From: Algoriphagus iocasae
GTDB taxonomy: Bacteria; Bacteroidota; Bacteroidia; Cytophagales; Cyclobacteriaceae
Assembly: GCF_014206875.1 (NCBI RefSeq)
Contig: NZ_JACIJO010000002.1
Span: forward strand, 372,001-436,000
Direction of reading: 5' to 3'
Length of the DNA: 64,000 nucleotides
Each line of letters starts with the position of its first letter. The first letter of the stretch is position 1. Of this stretch, positions 1 through 9,680 are shown piece after piece. Position numbers and translations under genes: made by a program. The notes under the pieces were generated by a model. That model searched no databases, had not been told where the DNA came from, and saw only the letters and a list, made by a program, of their open reading frames with translations.

Positions 1-551
1 CAAAATTGCTTTTTAGGCTCTCTGTTTTTAATTGCAAATGGAGTGTGAAAATGATGGGCTTTTAAAAAGTTAATCTGAAGATTTTTCCATTGTTCTTCAG
101 TTTCCAGAACTTTCATGTATTTCAGTTCTTTAAAAAGTAGGTTACTGATTTCAGGATAATCTGACCTGCCTAAATAATCAAGATCAGCATCACAGATGAT
201 CTTTTGGATTTCATTTAGTGGAGTCTGGGGGATTTTAGTAGCCATCACCAGACCTTTTACTTCTTGGATTTGATACTCGCTCATTCCGAGATCTCTCATA
301 ATTTCAGCTGCCATTCCTGAGCCTACTTCTTCATGATTGGCAGGACCCTTTAAAAATCCCATATCATGAACTATCGCACCTGTTCTTAGTAAATATCGCT
401 GCTCTTCCGGTAAGTCTAGCCTTTTAATGTATTGCTCACAGACATTTATAACATCCATGGTATGATCCAATCCATGATAGGATAAATAGGATGGCAAGCC
501 TGCATCCAATTTGCTCAAAACGATTTTTCTAAGTTTTAGGTAACCTTTCAT
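1..551 (-). CDS. HD-domain phosphohydrolase, C-terminus cut by window edge
   Basis: The reading frame starts at the ATG at 551 and runs off the window at base 1, giving 183 visible codons without a stop. It carries the HD-superfamily metal ligands in order: H26/H30 near the start, the HD pair at H62-D63, and the acidic segment CDADLDYLG at about 120-128. These are the residues that bind divalent metal in HD phosphohydrolases. The gene lies 16 bases downstream of the PycTM-like membrane protein at 568-1134 on the same strand, so the two are probably co-transcribed. In Bacteroidota an HD domain of this type is often fused or adjacent to PycTM (DUF5706), which suggests nucleotide or cyclic-nucleotide hydrolysis. 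The substrate is inferred, not shown. Confidence 0.8.
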   Translation of the reverse strand, partial: MKGYLKLRKIVLSKLDAGLPSYLSYHGLDHTMDVINVCEQYIKRLDLPEEQRYLLRTGAIVHDMGFLKGPANHEEVGSGMAAEIMRDLGMSEYQIQEVKGLVMATKIPQTPLNEIQKIICDADLDYLGRSDYPEISNLLFKELKYMKVLETEEQWKNLQINFLKAHHFHTPFAIKNREPKKQF

Positions 552-567
552 TTTATATAAAAAGAAT

Positions 568-1134
568 TCAGCCTTGAAACGCAGTTCTTAAGGCATAATA
601 CAAAATAAAAACAAACAACAAGCCAATATTGAAAGAAAGAAATCTAATCGAAAGGTTAACATTACGAAATTTTGCGGCAGTGATTTTGGCGTTGATATAG
701 ACTTGTTCTCCCAATTGATCCAAATAAGGTCTTCTTTTGATGCTTATTTCTTCTAGTTTTCTCACGTATTCCTTAATAGTCCCATAAGAATGGATAATAT
801 CACCAAAGAAGAATACACTTTTATCAAACTTACTCTCGATCTGTGGCATAAAACATCTGAAGCTATAATAAATAGATGTCACACTGAACATAAACCAAAG
901 TGAAAGAAAAATATAAATAAAGGGATCAGAGCCAGCTACTTCTATCAAATGATCAGAAAACTGAAAAAAAACATTGATCAATAAACCATAAAATGATAAT
1001 ACCAATCCGGCTTTAATTTCTGAAGCTTTGATTAAATCTCTTAAATAATTGATCAGGTACCAATAGTTATCGACAATATCCAGTCCTTCGTCGAACACAG
1101 GAATATCATCAATCCCTTTTTCTTTTTTGACCAT
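568..1134 (-). CDS. PycTM-like (DUF5706) membrane effector protein
   Basis: This 188-residue protein has two adjacent hydrophobic helices at roughly residues 43-66 and 71-97. A soluble amphipathic stretch with the segment FFFGDIIHSYGTIKEYVRKL follows, and a third hydrophobic helix lies near 161-186. The order of membrane helices, then an FFGDI-x-SY linker, then a long helix before the last membrane segment matches the PycTM/DUF5706 family, the membrane effector of Pycsar anti-phage systems, which respond to cCMP or cUMP. No PycC cyclase gene is in view, and the next gene on this strand encodes an HD phosphohydrolase. It may therefore be a defence effector kept in check by a phosphodiesterase, or a housekeeping relative. 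Family assignment is fairly firm; the defence role is inferred. Confidence 0.7.
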   Translation of the reverse strand: MVKKEKGIDDIPVFDEGLDIVDNYWYLINYLRDLIKASEIKAGLVLSFYGLLINVFFQFSDHLIEVAGSDPFIYIFLSLWFMFSVTSIYYSFRCFMPQIESKFDKSVFFFGDIIHSYGTIKEYVRKLEEISIKRRPYLDQLGEQVYINAKITAAKFRNVNLSIRFLSFNIGLLFVFILYYALRTAFQG

Positions 1135-1235
1135 TTATGAATAGGGTTTACGAAAAATAAATTCCTTTAAATTCAAAATAATCTGTGATTTAAACAAATT
1201 CTTTAATTCAGAATAGAATTTTACATCTCAAAATG

Positions 1236-1266
1236 AAAAAAGGACACCAAAACGATGTCCTTTTTT
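1236..1266. terminator. Bidirectional intrinsic terminator
   Basis: An 11-bp inverted repeat with arms 1236-1246 and 1256-1266 and a 9-base loop. It is A-rich on the left and ends in a T run on the right, so it can work in both directions. On the minus strand it follows the stop of the gene at 1284-2396. Confidence 0.8.
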
Positions 1267-1283
1267 CTAAAAACCAGAAAAGT

Positions 1284-2396
1284 TTATACTTCATCAAACT
1301 TTCTATATATCAACAGCAGGAACTCCTGAACTGGCTCTGTTTCAGTTTCCCAGTTTAATTCATTTACATATCTGGCATTAACCAAATTGATAGCTTCATT
1401 AAAGCTATTGCACTCATCAATCGATTTTAAGGCATGAGTCAGCAAATCGGAGTTACCATCAAATAATTCCTTTGTAAACATAAAGCGTTGGTTTATTGCC
1501 AAACTTTCTGACAATTCCCCAATTACTCCGCGCATCCCTTTGTAGGATTCTGAAGCAAATCTAGATTTTAAAGCCTGTGGATTTATTCCTTTACCATTTG
1601 CAGATGGCGCAACCGGCTCAGGAGTAGGCGAATGAATTTTGATTTCTTCCGGTTCTACTTTTTTCTCTTCAAATGTATGAGCTGCAGGCTCATTCTCTTC
1701 CATCTGATCAAAAAATGAAGTTTCTGACTCTTCTACTTTTTTGACGGGCTCAGAATAAGAGATCGCAGGTTCTGCCTTTTCAAAATAATGATCCAGATCA
1801 AACACCTTAACATCTCCAAAAGTCGCAAGCAACAAATTCTCTGACTCAAGAGAATCTTTCACCACCTGATAATTAGCGCTGATTGCCCGCTGATATTCTC
1901 CTTTATCCAAGCCAAAACCGGCTTTATCGATCAAGAAAGTAACAGCCCGGTCATGCCATTTATAATATTTTTTATTCTCCTTCAGATAATCATTTACTTT
2001 TCCATCTGGAGCCTTTGAAATTTCAGCCTGATAAAATGAAACAGGATCCGTTGCCAGCTGAACCGCCTGAGCTACTGCAGTCTCAACCAAAGGCTGAAGA
2101 TGTTCTCTCTCCACCTTGATTCTTCTGGATAGTACGTTCATAAATTGGGTCAAAGCCTCATGAACGGCAATATCTCTATAATCAAAAAACGGGTTACTCT
2201 TCAATTTTGCCAGTTCATCCTGCCAAAGCTCGAAAAGGCGTTTGATTATAAAAAAATTCACCTGAGTACTACTTGTCAGCTGGATGATATCTTGACCAGT
2301 TATGTATTGCTTAGAAGAAAAAAAGCCGTCGCAGACGATGCTGGCGTATTCTTTGGCGTATTTTTCTAAATAATTGCTGTTAATTTGAATTGTCAT
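1284..2396 (-). CDS. Conserved Bacteroidota protein of unknown function
   Basis: A 370-residue soluble protein with no signal peptide or membrane segment. Residues about 1-205 are mostly helical and well ordered in composition. Residues about 210-275 are acidic and rich in Pro, Glu and Ser, as in a flexible linker. The last 95 residues, beginning near NPQALKSRFASESYKGMRG, form a second compact segment. I do not recognise a domain with an assigned function. It is divergently arranged with the ferredoxin gene at 2429, only 32 bases apart, so the two promoters must overlap or lie inside the genes. The ATG at 2396 is the only sensible start. Two independent modules joined by a linker suggest a scaffolding or adaptor protein, which is speculation. 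Confidence 0.75.
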   Translation of the reverse strand: MTIQINSNYLEKYAKEYASIVCDGFFSSKQYITGQDIIQLTSSTQVNFFIIKRLFELWQDELAKLKSNPFFDYRDIAVHEALTQFMNVLSRRIKVEREHLQPLVETAVAQAVQLATDPVSFYQAEISKAPDGKVNDYLKENKKYYKWHDRAVTFLIDKAGFGLDKGEYQRAISANYQVVKDSLESENLLLATFGDVKVFDLDHYFEKAEPAISYSEPVKKVEESETSFFDQMEENEPAAHTFEEKKVEPEEIKIHSPTPEPVAPSANGKGINPQALKSRFASESYKGMRGVIGELSESLAINQRFMFTKELFDGNSDLLTHALKSIDECNSFNEAINLVNARYVNELNWETETEPVQEFLLLIYRKFDEV

Positions 2397-2428
2397 TGAA
2401 TAGTCTTGTTTAAAAAAACAACGTAAAA

Positions 2429-2755
2429 ATGCCGCGAATAGTCATTCAAAATCTATTTAATCGAGAAATTTATTCGAAAGCAGTTCCTCGTAAAGTTATC
2501 GAAATAATTCATGAAAATGGCATTGATTGGATGCATGCTTGCGGGAAAAAAGGGCGATGCACCACCTGCAAAATAATTGTTTTGGAAGGAGAGGAAAATT
2601 TAAGCCCGCTCACTGAGGCTGAACAAAAATTTGCGGAGCAAGGAAGATTAAAAAAACAGGAACGGCTATCTTGCCAAGCGGAGTTGGGCTCTGGCGAACT
2701 AATCGTCAGAGTAGCAGAAATCAATAAATTTCCTCATTTAGAATACAGTCATTAA
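2429..2755 (+). CDS. 2Fe-2S ferredoxin
   Basis: A 108-residue protein with cysteines at 38, 44, 47 and 82. The C-x5-C-x2-C-x34-C spacing is typical of adrenodoxin/Isc-type [2Fe-2S] ferredoxins, and the segment around C38 (MHACGKKGRCTTCK) is the usual cluster-binding loop. It transfers single electrons in the cytoplasm; the redox partner cannot be told from context. Its stop codon is followed after three bases by the start of tdk, and tdk overlaps recO by one base, so the three genes are likely one translationally coupled operon. Its neighbours are nucleotide-salvage and repair genes rather than iron-sulfur assembly genes, so it is not clearly an isc ferredoxin. Confidence 0.85.
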   Translation: MPRIVIQNLFNREIYSKAVPRKVIEIIHENGIDWMHACGKKGRCTTCKIIVLEGEENLSPLTEAEQKFAEQGRLKKQERLSCQAELGSGELIVRVAEINKFPHLEYSH

Positions 2756-2758
2756 GGT

Positions 2759-3343
2759 ATGTTTATCGAACCTTCGATAGGAAGGATTAAATCCCCAGAG
2801 CGAAAAGGGCAGATTGAAGTGATTTGCGGATCGATGTTTTCCGGAAAAACTGAGGAATTGATCCGGAGATTGAATCGAGCCAAGATTGCTAGGCAAAAGG
2901 TTGAAATTTTTAAACCTTCTATCGATAAAAGGTATAGTGATTCTGAAGTAATCTCCCATAACGAAAATGCAATCCGGTCTACCCCAGTGGATTTTGCAGG
3001 AGATATCTTATTACTTAGTGGCGATTGTGACGTAGTAGGAATCGATGAAGTTCAGTTTTTTGACCAGGAGATTGTCTCAGTTGCCCAGAATCTAGCCCGA
3101 CAAGGAAAAAGAGTGATTCTGGCTGGCTTGGATATGGACTTTGAAGGTCAACCATTTGAACCCATGCCTCAGCTCATGGCGATAGCAGAATATGTCACGA
3201 AAGTGCATGCCATTTGCATGAAATGTGGTGATTTGGCGGCTTTTTCCTTTAGGCTTTCTGATGCAAAGCAAAAGGTCATGCTTGGAGAAAAAGAAGCCTA
3301 TGAGGCCAGATGTAGAAAATGCTTTTTTGAGGATAAACGATAA
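2759..3343 (+). CDS. tdk: Thymidine kinase
   Basis: Phosphorylates thymidine to dTMP with ATP in the pyrimidine salvage pathway. The 194-residue length fits type II thymidine kinases. The P-loop GSMFSGKT lies at 24-31. DEVQFF at 96-101 holds the magnesium-binding Asp and the catalytic Glu97. Four zinc-binding cysteines, C153, C156, C185 and C188, form the lasso subdomain. The start is three bases after the ferredoxin stop, and the stop overlaps the recO start as TAATG. No residue is missing and the assignment is secure. Confidence 0.96.
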   Translation: MFIEPSIGRIKSPERKGQIEVICGSMFSGKTEELIRRLNRAKIARQKVEIFKPSIDKRYSDSEVISHNENAIRSTPVDFAGDILLLSGDCDVVGIDEVQFFDQEIVSVAQNLARQGKRVILAGLDMDFEGQPFEPMPQLMAIAEYVTKVHAICMKCGDLAAFSFRLSDAKQKVMLGEKEAYEARCRKCFFEDKR

Positions 3344-4032
3344 TGCTTCATAAGACCAAAGGAATCGTTTTAAGTTATATCCGATACAAGGAAACAAGCA
3401 TCATTTGTAAAATTTTCACCCGTGAATTGGGCTTAAAATCCTATTTAGTCAACGGAGTAAGAAGTCAAAAAAGCAAGTCCACTATTGCCCTTTACCAGCC
3501 AATGAATGTCCTGGAAATGGTCGTTTACAATAAGGACAATTCCGGGCTTCAAAGAATATCAGAGGTAAAACTTCACCAAGCCAATCAATTAATTCCGTTT
3601 GATTTTAACAGGACAGGATTGGCCATGTTTATGACCGAAGTGATTTCAAAGTCTATTTTCGAAAATTATCAAAATGAATCATTATTTGATTTTTTGGAAG
3701 AGAGCATTTTCAAATTAGATCAGAAAGAAACCTCATTATTACACTTTCCACTCGTTTTTCTAATCGAGAATGCACGGTTTTTGGGCTTTGCCCCTGAAAG
3801 TGCTGAAGAATTTTTAACCGAAAATTTAGGACAACCTTTTGAAGTTACCGAGATCCCTTTGGCGGAGAATTTTATTGAAAAACTCATCCTCCATCAATAT
3901 TCCTGTGAAGAAAAAGTGTCTTTGGGGTTAAGAAGGAAGGTTTTAGACCATTTGCTGGAATTTTATAATCAGCAACTGGAAAACAACCAAACTTGGAAAT
4001 CAATGACTATATTAAGACAGTTATTGAGTTGA
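3343..4032 (+). CDS. recO: DNA repair protein RecO
   Basis: RecO loads RecA onto SSB-coated single-stranded DNA together with RecR in the RecFOR recombinational repair pathway. The 229-residue protein starts with the characteristic OB-fold segment [19 protein letters not shown], including the K-T-x-G-I-V-L pattern, followed by a helical C-terminal domain. The classical zinc cysteines found in some RecO proteins are not obvious, which is common in Bacteroidota. It overlaps the tdk stop by one base (TAATG), pointing to coupled translation with tdk and the ferredoxin gene. Confidence 0.9.
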   Translation: MLHKTKGIVLSYIRYKETSIICKIFTRELGLKSYLVNGVRSQKSKSTIALYQPMNVLEMVVYNKDNSGLQRISEVKLHQANQLIPFDFNRTGLAMFMTEVISKSIFENYQNESLFDFLEESIFKLDQKETSLLHFPLVFLIENARFLGFAPESAEEFLTENLGQPFEVTEIPLAENFIEKLILHQYSCEEKVSLGLRRKVLDHLLEFYNQQLENNQTWKSMTILRQLLS

Positions 4033-4075
4033 GTACAAATCATTTGGTGGGAAAAACATTCATTTAAAAATAAAA

Positions 4076-4107
4076 TTTGCTTAATCCAACATGATCCTTT
4101 AATATTG
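4076..4107 (+). promoter_or_regulatory. Putative rho promoter, Bacteroidota type
   Basis: TTTG at 4076-4079 is followed after 20 bases by TAATATTG at 4100-4107, one mismatch from the TAnnTTTG -7 element. If used, transcription would start near 4112 and leave a leader of about 125 bases before the rho ATG at 4239, room for the autogenous control known for rho in other bacteria. The leader role is inferred. Confidence 0.45.
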
Positions 4108-4238
4108 TGTCGTAACGTGAATGTGCAAGTCAGCCCACTTTGACTTGAGTTTTTCCTGCAGAATTTTTTTTGCTCAGAAAATCAATCACGATCCCAAATA
4201 CCGCATTTTACAATATCTTATTATTTCATACCCTCTTT

Positions 4239-5996
4239 ATGTACAACATAGAAGAACTCAGAATCAGACTTCTGTCTGAGCTGAAGGAAATCGCTGAGGA
4301 ACTTGGAGTTAAAAATCACAAAACTCTGAAAAAAGACGATCTAGTCTACGCGATCCTTGATCAGCAAGCAATCACCCCAGAAAAAGCTTTGCCGAAGAAA
4401 AAACCATCTGTAGCGGAAGCTAACCCTAAAGCGGAAGAAGTCACGAAAAGTGAAAATCCAAGTAAACCTTCTGCTGAGGAACCAGAGTTTAAACCTAAGT
4501 TCAAAAGGCAAAACGTAACGGAGATTCCTAAGGAAGCTCCAACGGAAAAAGCTTCTGTAGAAGAAGTGAAAAAGCCTGAACCAAGACCTGAAAGAGCTCC
4601 AAAACGCGAGCAACCAGCCAAAGCTGAAAAATCCGGAGCTGAGCCATCCAAAGAAGAGGATGCAAAAACCTTCAGACCAAGAAAAAGAGTTTTTGAAGAA
4701 AAGGGAAATGATGAAGTTCAGACCTCTCCTAGCCCAAGCAGCCCTTCAAGTGAAAAACCAGAGCAGGAAGTAGAATTACCAAAAAGAAAAAACTTCAAAT
4801 CCCAAGACGAAGTTTTAGCTCCAGCCGCAGAAACAAGCCACCATTCCAACAGAAAACGTCCTTTTGTCAACGCAAGGGAATTTGATGGCGTAATCGTCAA
4901 TGAAGGCGTTTTGGAAATGATGCAAGAAGGTTATGGTTTCCTTAGATCGCTTGATTATAACTATTTGGCATCTCCAGATGATATTTATGTTTCACCTAGC
5001 CAGGTGAAATTATTTGGTCTAAAAACAGGTGATCATATCAAAGGCTCTATTCGTCCTCCGAAAGAAGGAGAAAAGTATTTTGCCCTTTTGAAAATAGAAA
5101 CTGTCAATGGAAAAACGACTGATGAAATCAGAGATCGGGTTCCATTTGAATACTTGACTCCACTTTTCCCGGAAGAAAGATTAAACCTTTCTACATCACC
5201 GGATAAGATGTCCACTAGAATTCTTGATTTGTTTGCTCCTATCGGAAAAGGACAAAGAGGGATGATTGTGGCGCAGCCAAAAACAGGTAAAACTGTCCTT
5301 TTGCAGCAGATTGCCAATGCCATTACTAAAAACCATCCTGAGGTTCATTTGATGATCTTATTGATCGACGAACGTCCGGAAGAAGTGACAGACATGGCAC
5401 GTTCAGTGAATGCGGAAGTTATCTCTTCCACATTTGACGAAACTGCAGATCGACATGTGAAGGTTGCCAATATCGTTTTGGAAAAAGCGAAAAGAATGGT
5501 TGAGGTTGGTCATGATGTGGTGATTCTTCTAGATTCCATCACTCGACTTGCAAGAGCACATAATACTGTGGTGCCAAGTTCAGGTAAAATTCTTTCTGGT
5601 GGTGTCGATGCCAACGCATTGCATAAGCCTAAGAGATTCTTTGGTGCGGCAAGAAATGTTGAAAATGGAGGTTCATTGACCATCATTGCAACTGCTCTAG
5701 TCGAAACAGGTTCTAAAATGGATGAGGTAATCTTTGAAGAATTCAAAGGAACCGGTAACATGGAATTGGCTCTAGACCGTAAGCTTTCTAATAGAAGAAT
5801 CTATCCTGCTATCGATGTATTGAGTTCAGGAACCAGAAGAGAGGATCTATTAATGGACAAAGAAGAGATGCAGAGAGTTTGGATCCTTCGTAAACTGATG
5901 AGCGATATGACTGCTCAGGAGTCTATGGAATTCCTACTTCAGAGAATGAAAGGAACCCGAGATAACGCTGAGTTTTTGATCAGTATGAATGGGTAA
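4239..5996 (+). CDS. rho: Transcription termination factor Rho
   Basis: Rho is a hexameric RNA helicase that ends transcription of untranslated RNA. The ATG at 4239 is preferred over an upstream in-frame TTG at 4170 because it begins the Rho_N homology ([20 protein letters not shown]) directly; the product is 585 residues. Residues about 1-43 are the N-terminal helix bundle. Residues about 45-205 are a charged low-complexity insertion rich in Lys, Glu, Pro and Ser. The cold-shock-like RNA-binding domain follows, and then the RecA-like ATPase core with the P-loop region AQPKTGKT near 345-352, the DERPEE segment near 377 and [11 protein letters not shown] near 430. E. coli Rho is about 419 residues, so the insertion accounts for the extra length. 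A strong terminator follows at 6019. Confidence 0.95.
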   Translation: MYNIEELRIRLLSELKEIAEELGVKNHKTLKKDDLVYAILDQQAITPEKALPKKKPSVAEANPKAEEVTKSENPSKPSAEEPEFKPKFKRQNVTEIPKEAPTEKASVEEVKKPEPRPERAPKREQPAKAEKSGAEPSKEEDAKTFRPRKRVFEEKGNDEVQTSPSPSSPSSEKPEQEVELPKRKNFKSQDEVLAPAAETSHHSNRKRPFVNAREFDGVIVNEGVLEMMQEGYGFLRSLDYNYLASPDDIYVSPSQVKLFGLKTGDHIKGSIRPPKEGEKYFALLKIETVNGKTTDEIRDRVPFEYLTPLFPEERLNLSTSPDKMSTRILDLFAPIGKGQRGMIVAQPKTGKTVLLQQIANAITKNHPEVHLMILLIDERPEEVTDMARSVNAEVISSTFDETADRHVKVANIVLEKAKRMVEVGHDVVILLDSITRLARAHNTVVPSSGKILSGGVDANALHKPKRFFGAARNVENGGSLTIIATALVETGSKMDEVIFEEFKGTGNMELALDRKLSNRRIYPAIDVLSSGTRREDLLMDKEEMQRVWILRKLMSDMTAQESMEFLLQRMKGTRDNAEFLISMNG

Positions 5997-6018
5997 TTTC
6001 TTATTTTAAAATTATTTC

Positions 6019-6053
6019 AAGCCCTTGAGTTGAACAATTCAAGGGCTTTTTTG
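6019..6053 (+). terminator. Intrinsic terminator after rho
   Basis: A 10-bp inverted repeat (6019-6028 with 6039-6048) followed by a T run, 22 bases after the rho stop codon. Confidence 0.85.
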
Positions 6054-6193
6054 TTTCGAATATTATCCAAATCTCCTGAAAAGTTCGTAGATCTTGGAAA
6101 AATCAATGGTATCATCAAATAATTTAAATAGCTTTTGCATTATATGAACTACAAATTTTTGTGTAAAGGTTTAAATATTGAATTAGGAATATT

Positions 6194-6201
6194 TACCTTT
6201 G
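6194..6201 (+). promoter_or_regulatory. Putative -7 element before the T9SS adhesin gene
   Basis: TACCTTTG is an exact match to the Bacteroidota TAnnTTTG element and lies 71 bases before the ATG at 6272. The upstream -33 box is weak: TTTA at 6170-6173 with a 20-base spacer is the best candidate. Confidence 0.45.
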
Positions 6202-6271
6202 CAATACCCTAAATTGCTTAATCACTAATTACTTGGGCCTACCCTAGCCCTTATTTCCAACAAACTATTTG

Positions 6272-9200
6272 ATGAAGAATAGAATTCTGTTCGTTTTTCT
6301 GGTTTTCTGCTGTGCCCAGATGTTTTGGAGTGGAGAGGTTTGGGGTCAACAGTGCACAGGATGCAGTAGCACTAAAACTTATAATGGAAAGAATTCAGGG
6401 ACAGTCACAAATGGTAGCTCTAATTGGACACCTACAGGAAAAATCAATAACGGATCGTCAATCCCTCGTTTTGATGGGACAAATGCTACCTATCATTGGG
6501 AAGAAAATGATTTAGAATTAGGGGGAGTAATATTGGCAAACGGAGCCGATTTAAGTTTAGATAGAGGAAATGAAGGAAATAACCCAGGCTTTAGCATCCA
6601 AGGAGGTTGTATTGTAATTGGAAGTGGTTCCACTTTAAGTTTGGTTTATATAACAGAATTAACAAACGTTACAATATGTGTAGAAGATGGAGGAAAGTTA
6701 ATACTCGATTCGAGAGAATCGAGCCGAAATGATTTTACACTTTCTGGGGTTGAAATTAATCTACAAGGCCCCAACTCAGAATTAGTCATAGGTGAAGCTG
6801 ATATTTTTATTGGTACTGGAGGGGTGAATATTACAGGTTGGACTGGAGATGCAACTGACCTTTGTCCAACTACTGTCTCTGGAGTCGCAGGTAGCTCAGG
6901 GAATATTTCTTGGACTTCCGATAGTGATGGTTCAGAAATATGTAAAATCTTAAATGCAAACGCTGGTTGTGGGCCCGCAGGATGTGATGTTATTGTAAAT
7001 GGAAACACAATAACTGGAACGATCCAAAATGGGGCTACCATTTGCATTAGAGGCAATCGAAGCTATGCTATTGATCTTCAAAACAGAAGTGATCTAACTA
7101 TCTGTGTTGCATCTGGAGTTACATTCTCAGGATTCTTTACCAATTATAATACATCTAATAAAATCACTGTCAATGTTTACGGAACTGTACAAGGTGATTT
7201 GACCTTAAACAATTCCCAAAGCTCTTTCAATGTATTTTCCAGCGGACGGTATAATAACTATGGAACCCTTAACATACAAAACGGTACGGCTTCCAATCAA
7301 GGAACGGTTTCGAATTCAATAAATGTGAACACAAATTCTTCTTATTTTAATTCAGGAACACAATCTGGTCAGGTAACTTTAAACAATTCCTCAGTATACA
7401 CTAGTAATGGAACACAATCCGGACAAGTGATTGTTAATAACTCTTCCACCTTCACTAACTCCGGAAACTCTTCCAATACAATTACTCTTAACAATATCGG
7501 AAGTTATAATAATTCGGGTATTCAATCAGGAAATGTTACTATGAACCACCCAAATACCACCTTTTCGATTGCTAGTGGAGGGAGTCAAACAGGCGGAGTA
7601 GTTACTATTAATGATGGTTCATTTGTGAATAATGGATCCATCACAAGGCCTGTGACAGTTTCAGGTACAGGCTCTTATATCAATAATAATACTCATATAG
7701 GTAATTTATCTATAAATGGTAGTGGGTCAGTTACCAATAATGGAACGTTAAATATTTCCACCCTTAGCTTTGATACAAATGTGGCGACGATGACTTTTAA
7801 CAATTCTTCATCTAGCACTTTAAATGTAACTAACTCAACCATAATGGCTGGCACGATTTCATTAAATGGGACCGCAACATTTAATAATGACGTAACTTTT
7901 TTTACAAATAATGATCCTACAAGTGTTATTCTAAATGGAAAAGCCACATTTAATAACAATTTAACGCTTCTAGCAAATAACGGGTCAAATGATGTAACAT
8001 TAAATATTGGTGCAACAGGAGGAATTGAGGTAACCAATACTCTTAGTATTTCGAGAAATGGAATAATCAATCTGTCAAATGATTCTAATCTTACCCCTCT
8101 GCCTTATATTATTGCAGGAAACCTCACTTTTAGAGATGCCGGTGGTAGGGGAGGGATTTTAAATGCAAGAGAAAATACAGAAATATCTATTAATCAGACT
8201 TCTATAAATGGAGCTACAGGGGCTGAACTTAACATATATGGAAATTATACGACTAATTCAATAACATCTGGCGGTAGTGGTGGAAAGTTAAATTTAAGTG
8301 AAACTGGTAAATTATCTATTGCTACTAATCTAAATTTAGATGGAAATCTTACTGTGGATATTGCAGGTGAACTCTCGACAGGATCTATTACTTCAAATGG
8401 ATCAGGAGGAAATTCTATAATTGTGAAAACCACAGGGAAAGTAACTACAACAGGTGATATTAATATAAATGGGTTTCCTTTCTCTTCAGAAGGAATGGCA
8501 AGTATTAGGGTCGGCAATGATTTAAAAGTTACAAGCTCTGGTCAATCCAAATTTTACGTAAATGACAATTCAGACATTTATGTTTCTGGGAATACCACAA
8601 TCGATAATCTGTTTCAAATAAATGATGATGCTTTTGTCACATTTCAGGGAAGCGTCAATGTTGGTAGCTCAGGTTCTGCTTCCCTTACCCTAAATGACAA
8701 TGCAGACATTCTTATCCAATCTAACCTAACTAAAACAAGCTATTGGAGTGGATCTGTAATTGTAAATGGCTCGAGTCAATTAGTAATATGCGATCAAAGG
8801 CGTCCTAGCGGCTCAATAACAGGAAGCTATCCTGAAGATTTATCAAATGATCAAATTTATGTTAATTCGAGCCCTGCCTACTACGGTGGCTGTCGAATTC
8901 TCCCTGTTGAATTCCTTAATTTTTCTGCAACTTATCAATCTTCAGAGCACCTAACTTCCTTGAATTGGTCTACAGGTAAAGAATGGGAAAATTCTCATTT
9001 CGAAATTGAGCGAGCTATTAATACTGTTAGAGAATGGGAAGTAATTGGTCGGGTAGAAGGCAATGGTTATTCAGATGGACCGGTTGAATATAGTTTCGAA
9101 GATCTTAACCTCCCTTTAAGTGGTGGATATGTCTTTTATAGAATAAAACAAGTAGACATTGACGGAAGCTATAGTTATTCCAATACTAGATCAATTAACA

Positions 9201-9481
9201 TACCAAAGACTAATGCGGAAAGTATTTGGAAGATCTATCCAAATCCCACTTCAGGACAAGATTTCAATTTGCGCTTATTTAATTCAACTTACTATTCAGA
9301 TGAGCTTATCCAAGTAAGGGTTGTTTCAGTATTGGGAAATTATAAGACGTTCTCCAGTTACAGCATTTCAGAATTATCAGTTCATATTGGAGATTATTTC
9401 AGTACAGCTTCAATAGGTATATATACCATTGAAATAACTTGGGGAAATCAAATAGAACTTCATAAAATCATTAGAAATTAA
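6272..9481 (+). CDS. Secreted repeat-rich adhesin-like protein with T9SS type A sorting domain
   Basis: A 1069-residue exported protein. The ATG at 6272 is preferred over the in-frame TTG one codon upstream. Residues 1-26 are a Sec signal peptide ending near VWGQQ. The body is rich in Asn, Ser, Thr and Gly; from about residue 310 it contains short beta-helix-like repeats of the NNSSxxTSNGTQSGQV type. Residues about 877-980 form a module starting LPVEFLNF that is closely similar to the one in the protein at 11581. The last ~85 residues, starting WKIYPNPTSG near 985, are the Por-secretion (T9SS type A) sorting domain, which directs export and surface attachment or release. It is probably a surface adhesin or matrix protein; no catalytic motif is visible. 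Confidence 0.85.
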   Translation: MKNRILFVFLVFCCAQMFWSGEVWGQQCTGCSSTKTYNGKNSGTVTNGSSNWTPTGKINNGSSIPRFDGTNATYHWEENDLELGGVILANGADLSLDRGNEGNNPGFSIQGGCIVIGSGSTLSLVYITELTNVTICVEDGGKLILDSRESSRNDFTLSGVEINLQGPNSELVIGEADIFIGTGGVNITGWTGDATDLCPTTVSGVAGSSGNISWTSDSDGSEICKILNANAGCGPAGCDVIVNGNTITGTIQNGATICIRGNRSYAIDLQNRSDLTICVASGVTFSGFFTNYNTSNKITVNVYGTVQGDLTLNNSQSSFNVFSSGRYNNYGTLNIQNGTASNQGTVSNSINVNTNSSYFNSGTQSGQVTLNNSSVYTSNGTQSGQVIVNNSSTFTNSGNSSNTITLNNIGSYNNSGIQSGNVTMNHPNTTFSIASGGSQTGGVVTINDGSFVNNGSITRPVTVSGTGSYINNNTHIGNLSINGSGSVTNNGTLNISTLSFDTNVATMTFNNSSSSTLNVTNSTIMAGTISLNGTATFNNDVTFFTNNDPTSVILNGKATFNNNLTLLANNGSNDVTLNIGATGGIEVTNTLSISRNGIINLSNDSNLTPLPYIIAGNLTFRDAGGRGGILNARENTEISINQTSINGATGAELNIYGNYTTNSITSGGSGGKLNLSETGKLSIATNLNLDGNLTVDIAGELSTGSITSNGSGGNSIIVKTTGKVTTTGDININGFPFSSEGMASIRVGNDLKVTSSGQSKFYVNDNSDIYVSGNTTIDNLFQINDDAFVTFQGSVNVGSSGSASLTLNDNADILIQSNLTKTSYWSGSVIVNGSSQLVICDQRRPSGSITGSYPEDLSNDQIYVNSSPAYYGGCRILPVEFLNFSATYQSSEHLTSLNWSTGKEWENSHFEIERAINTVREWEVIGRVEGNGYSDGPVEYSFEDLNLPLSGGYVFYRIKQVDIDGSYSYSNTRSINIPKTNAESIWKIYPNPTSGQDFNLRLFNSTYYSDELIQVRVVSVLGNYKTFSSYSISELSVHIGDYFSTASIGIYTIEITWGNQIELHKIIRN

Positions 9482-9680
9482 TCAGTTGAGTTTTATTTTT
9501 TTAAAAAAATCTGAAAATTCATATTGATTTATTTAGTTTTTTACCCTCATTTGCACCAGTAAAATCAAATAAATTGAATTTTACTGATATAAACTTAAAT
9601 ATTTCAAACATTAAATCCACATCTGTGTATATAAAAAGCAGAATTTATTGTTTGACAAATAATTCACTCCTCTAAATAGA

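Noticed and set aside
4170..4238. Rho start at an upstream TTG
   Set aside because: It adds 23 residues unlike any Rho N-terminus, while the ATG at 4239 starts directly at conserved sequence.
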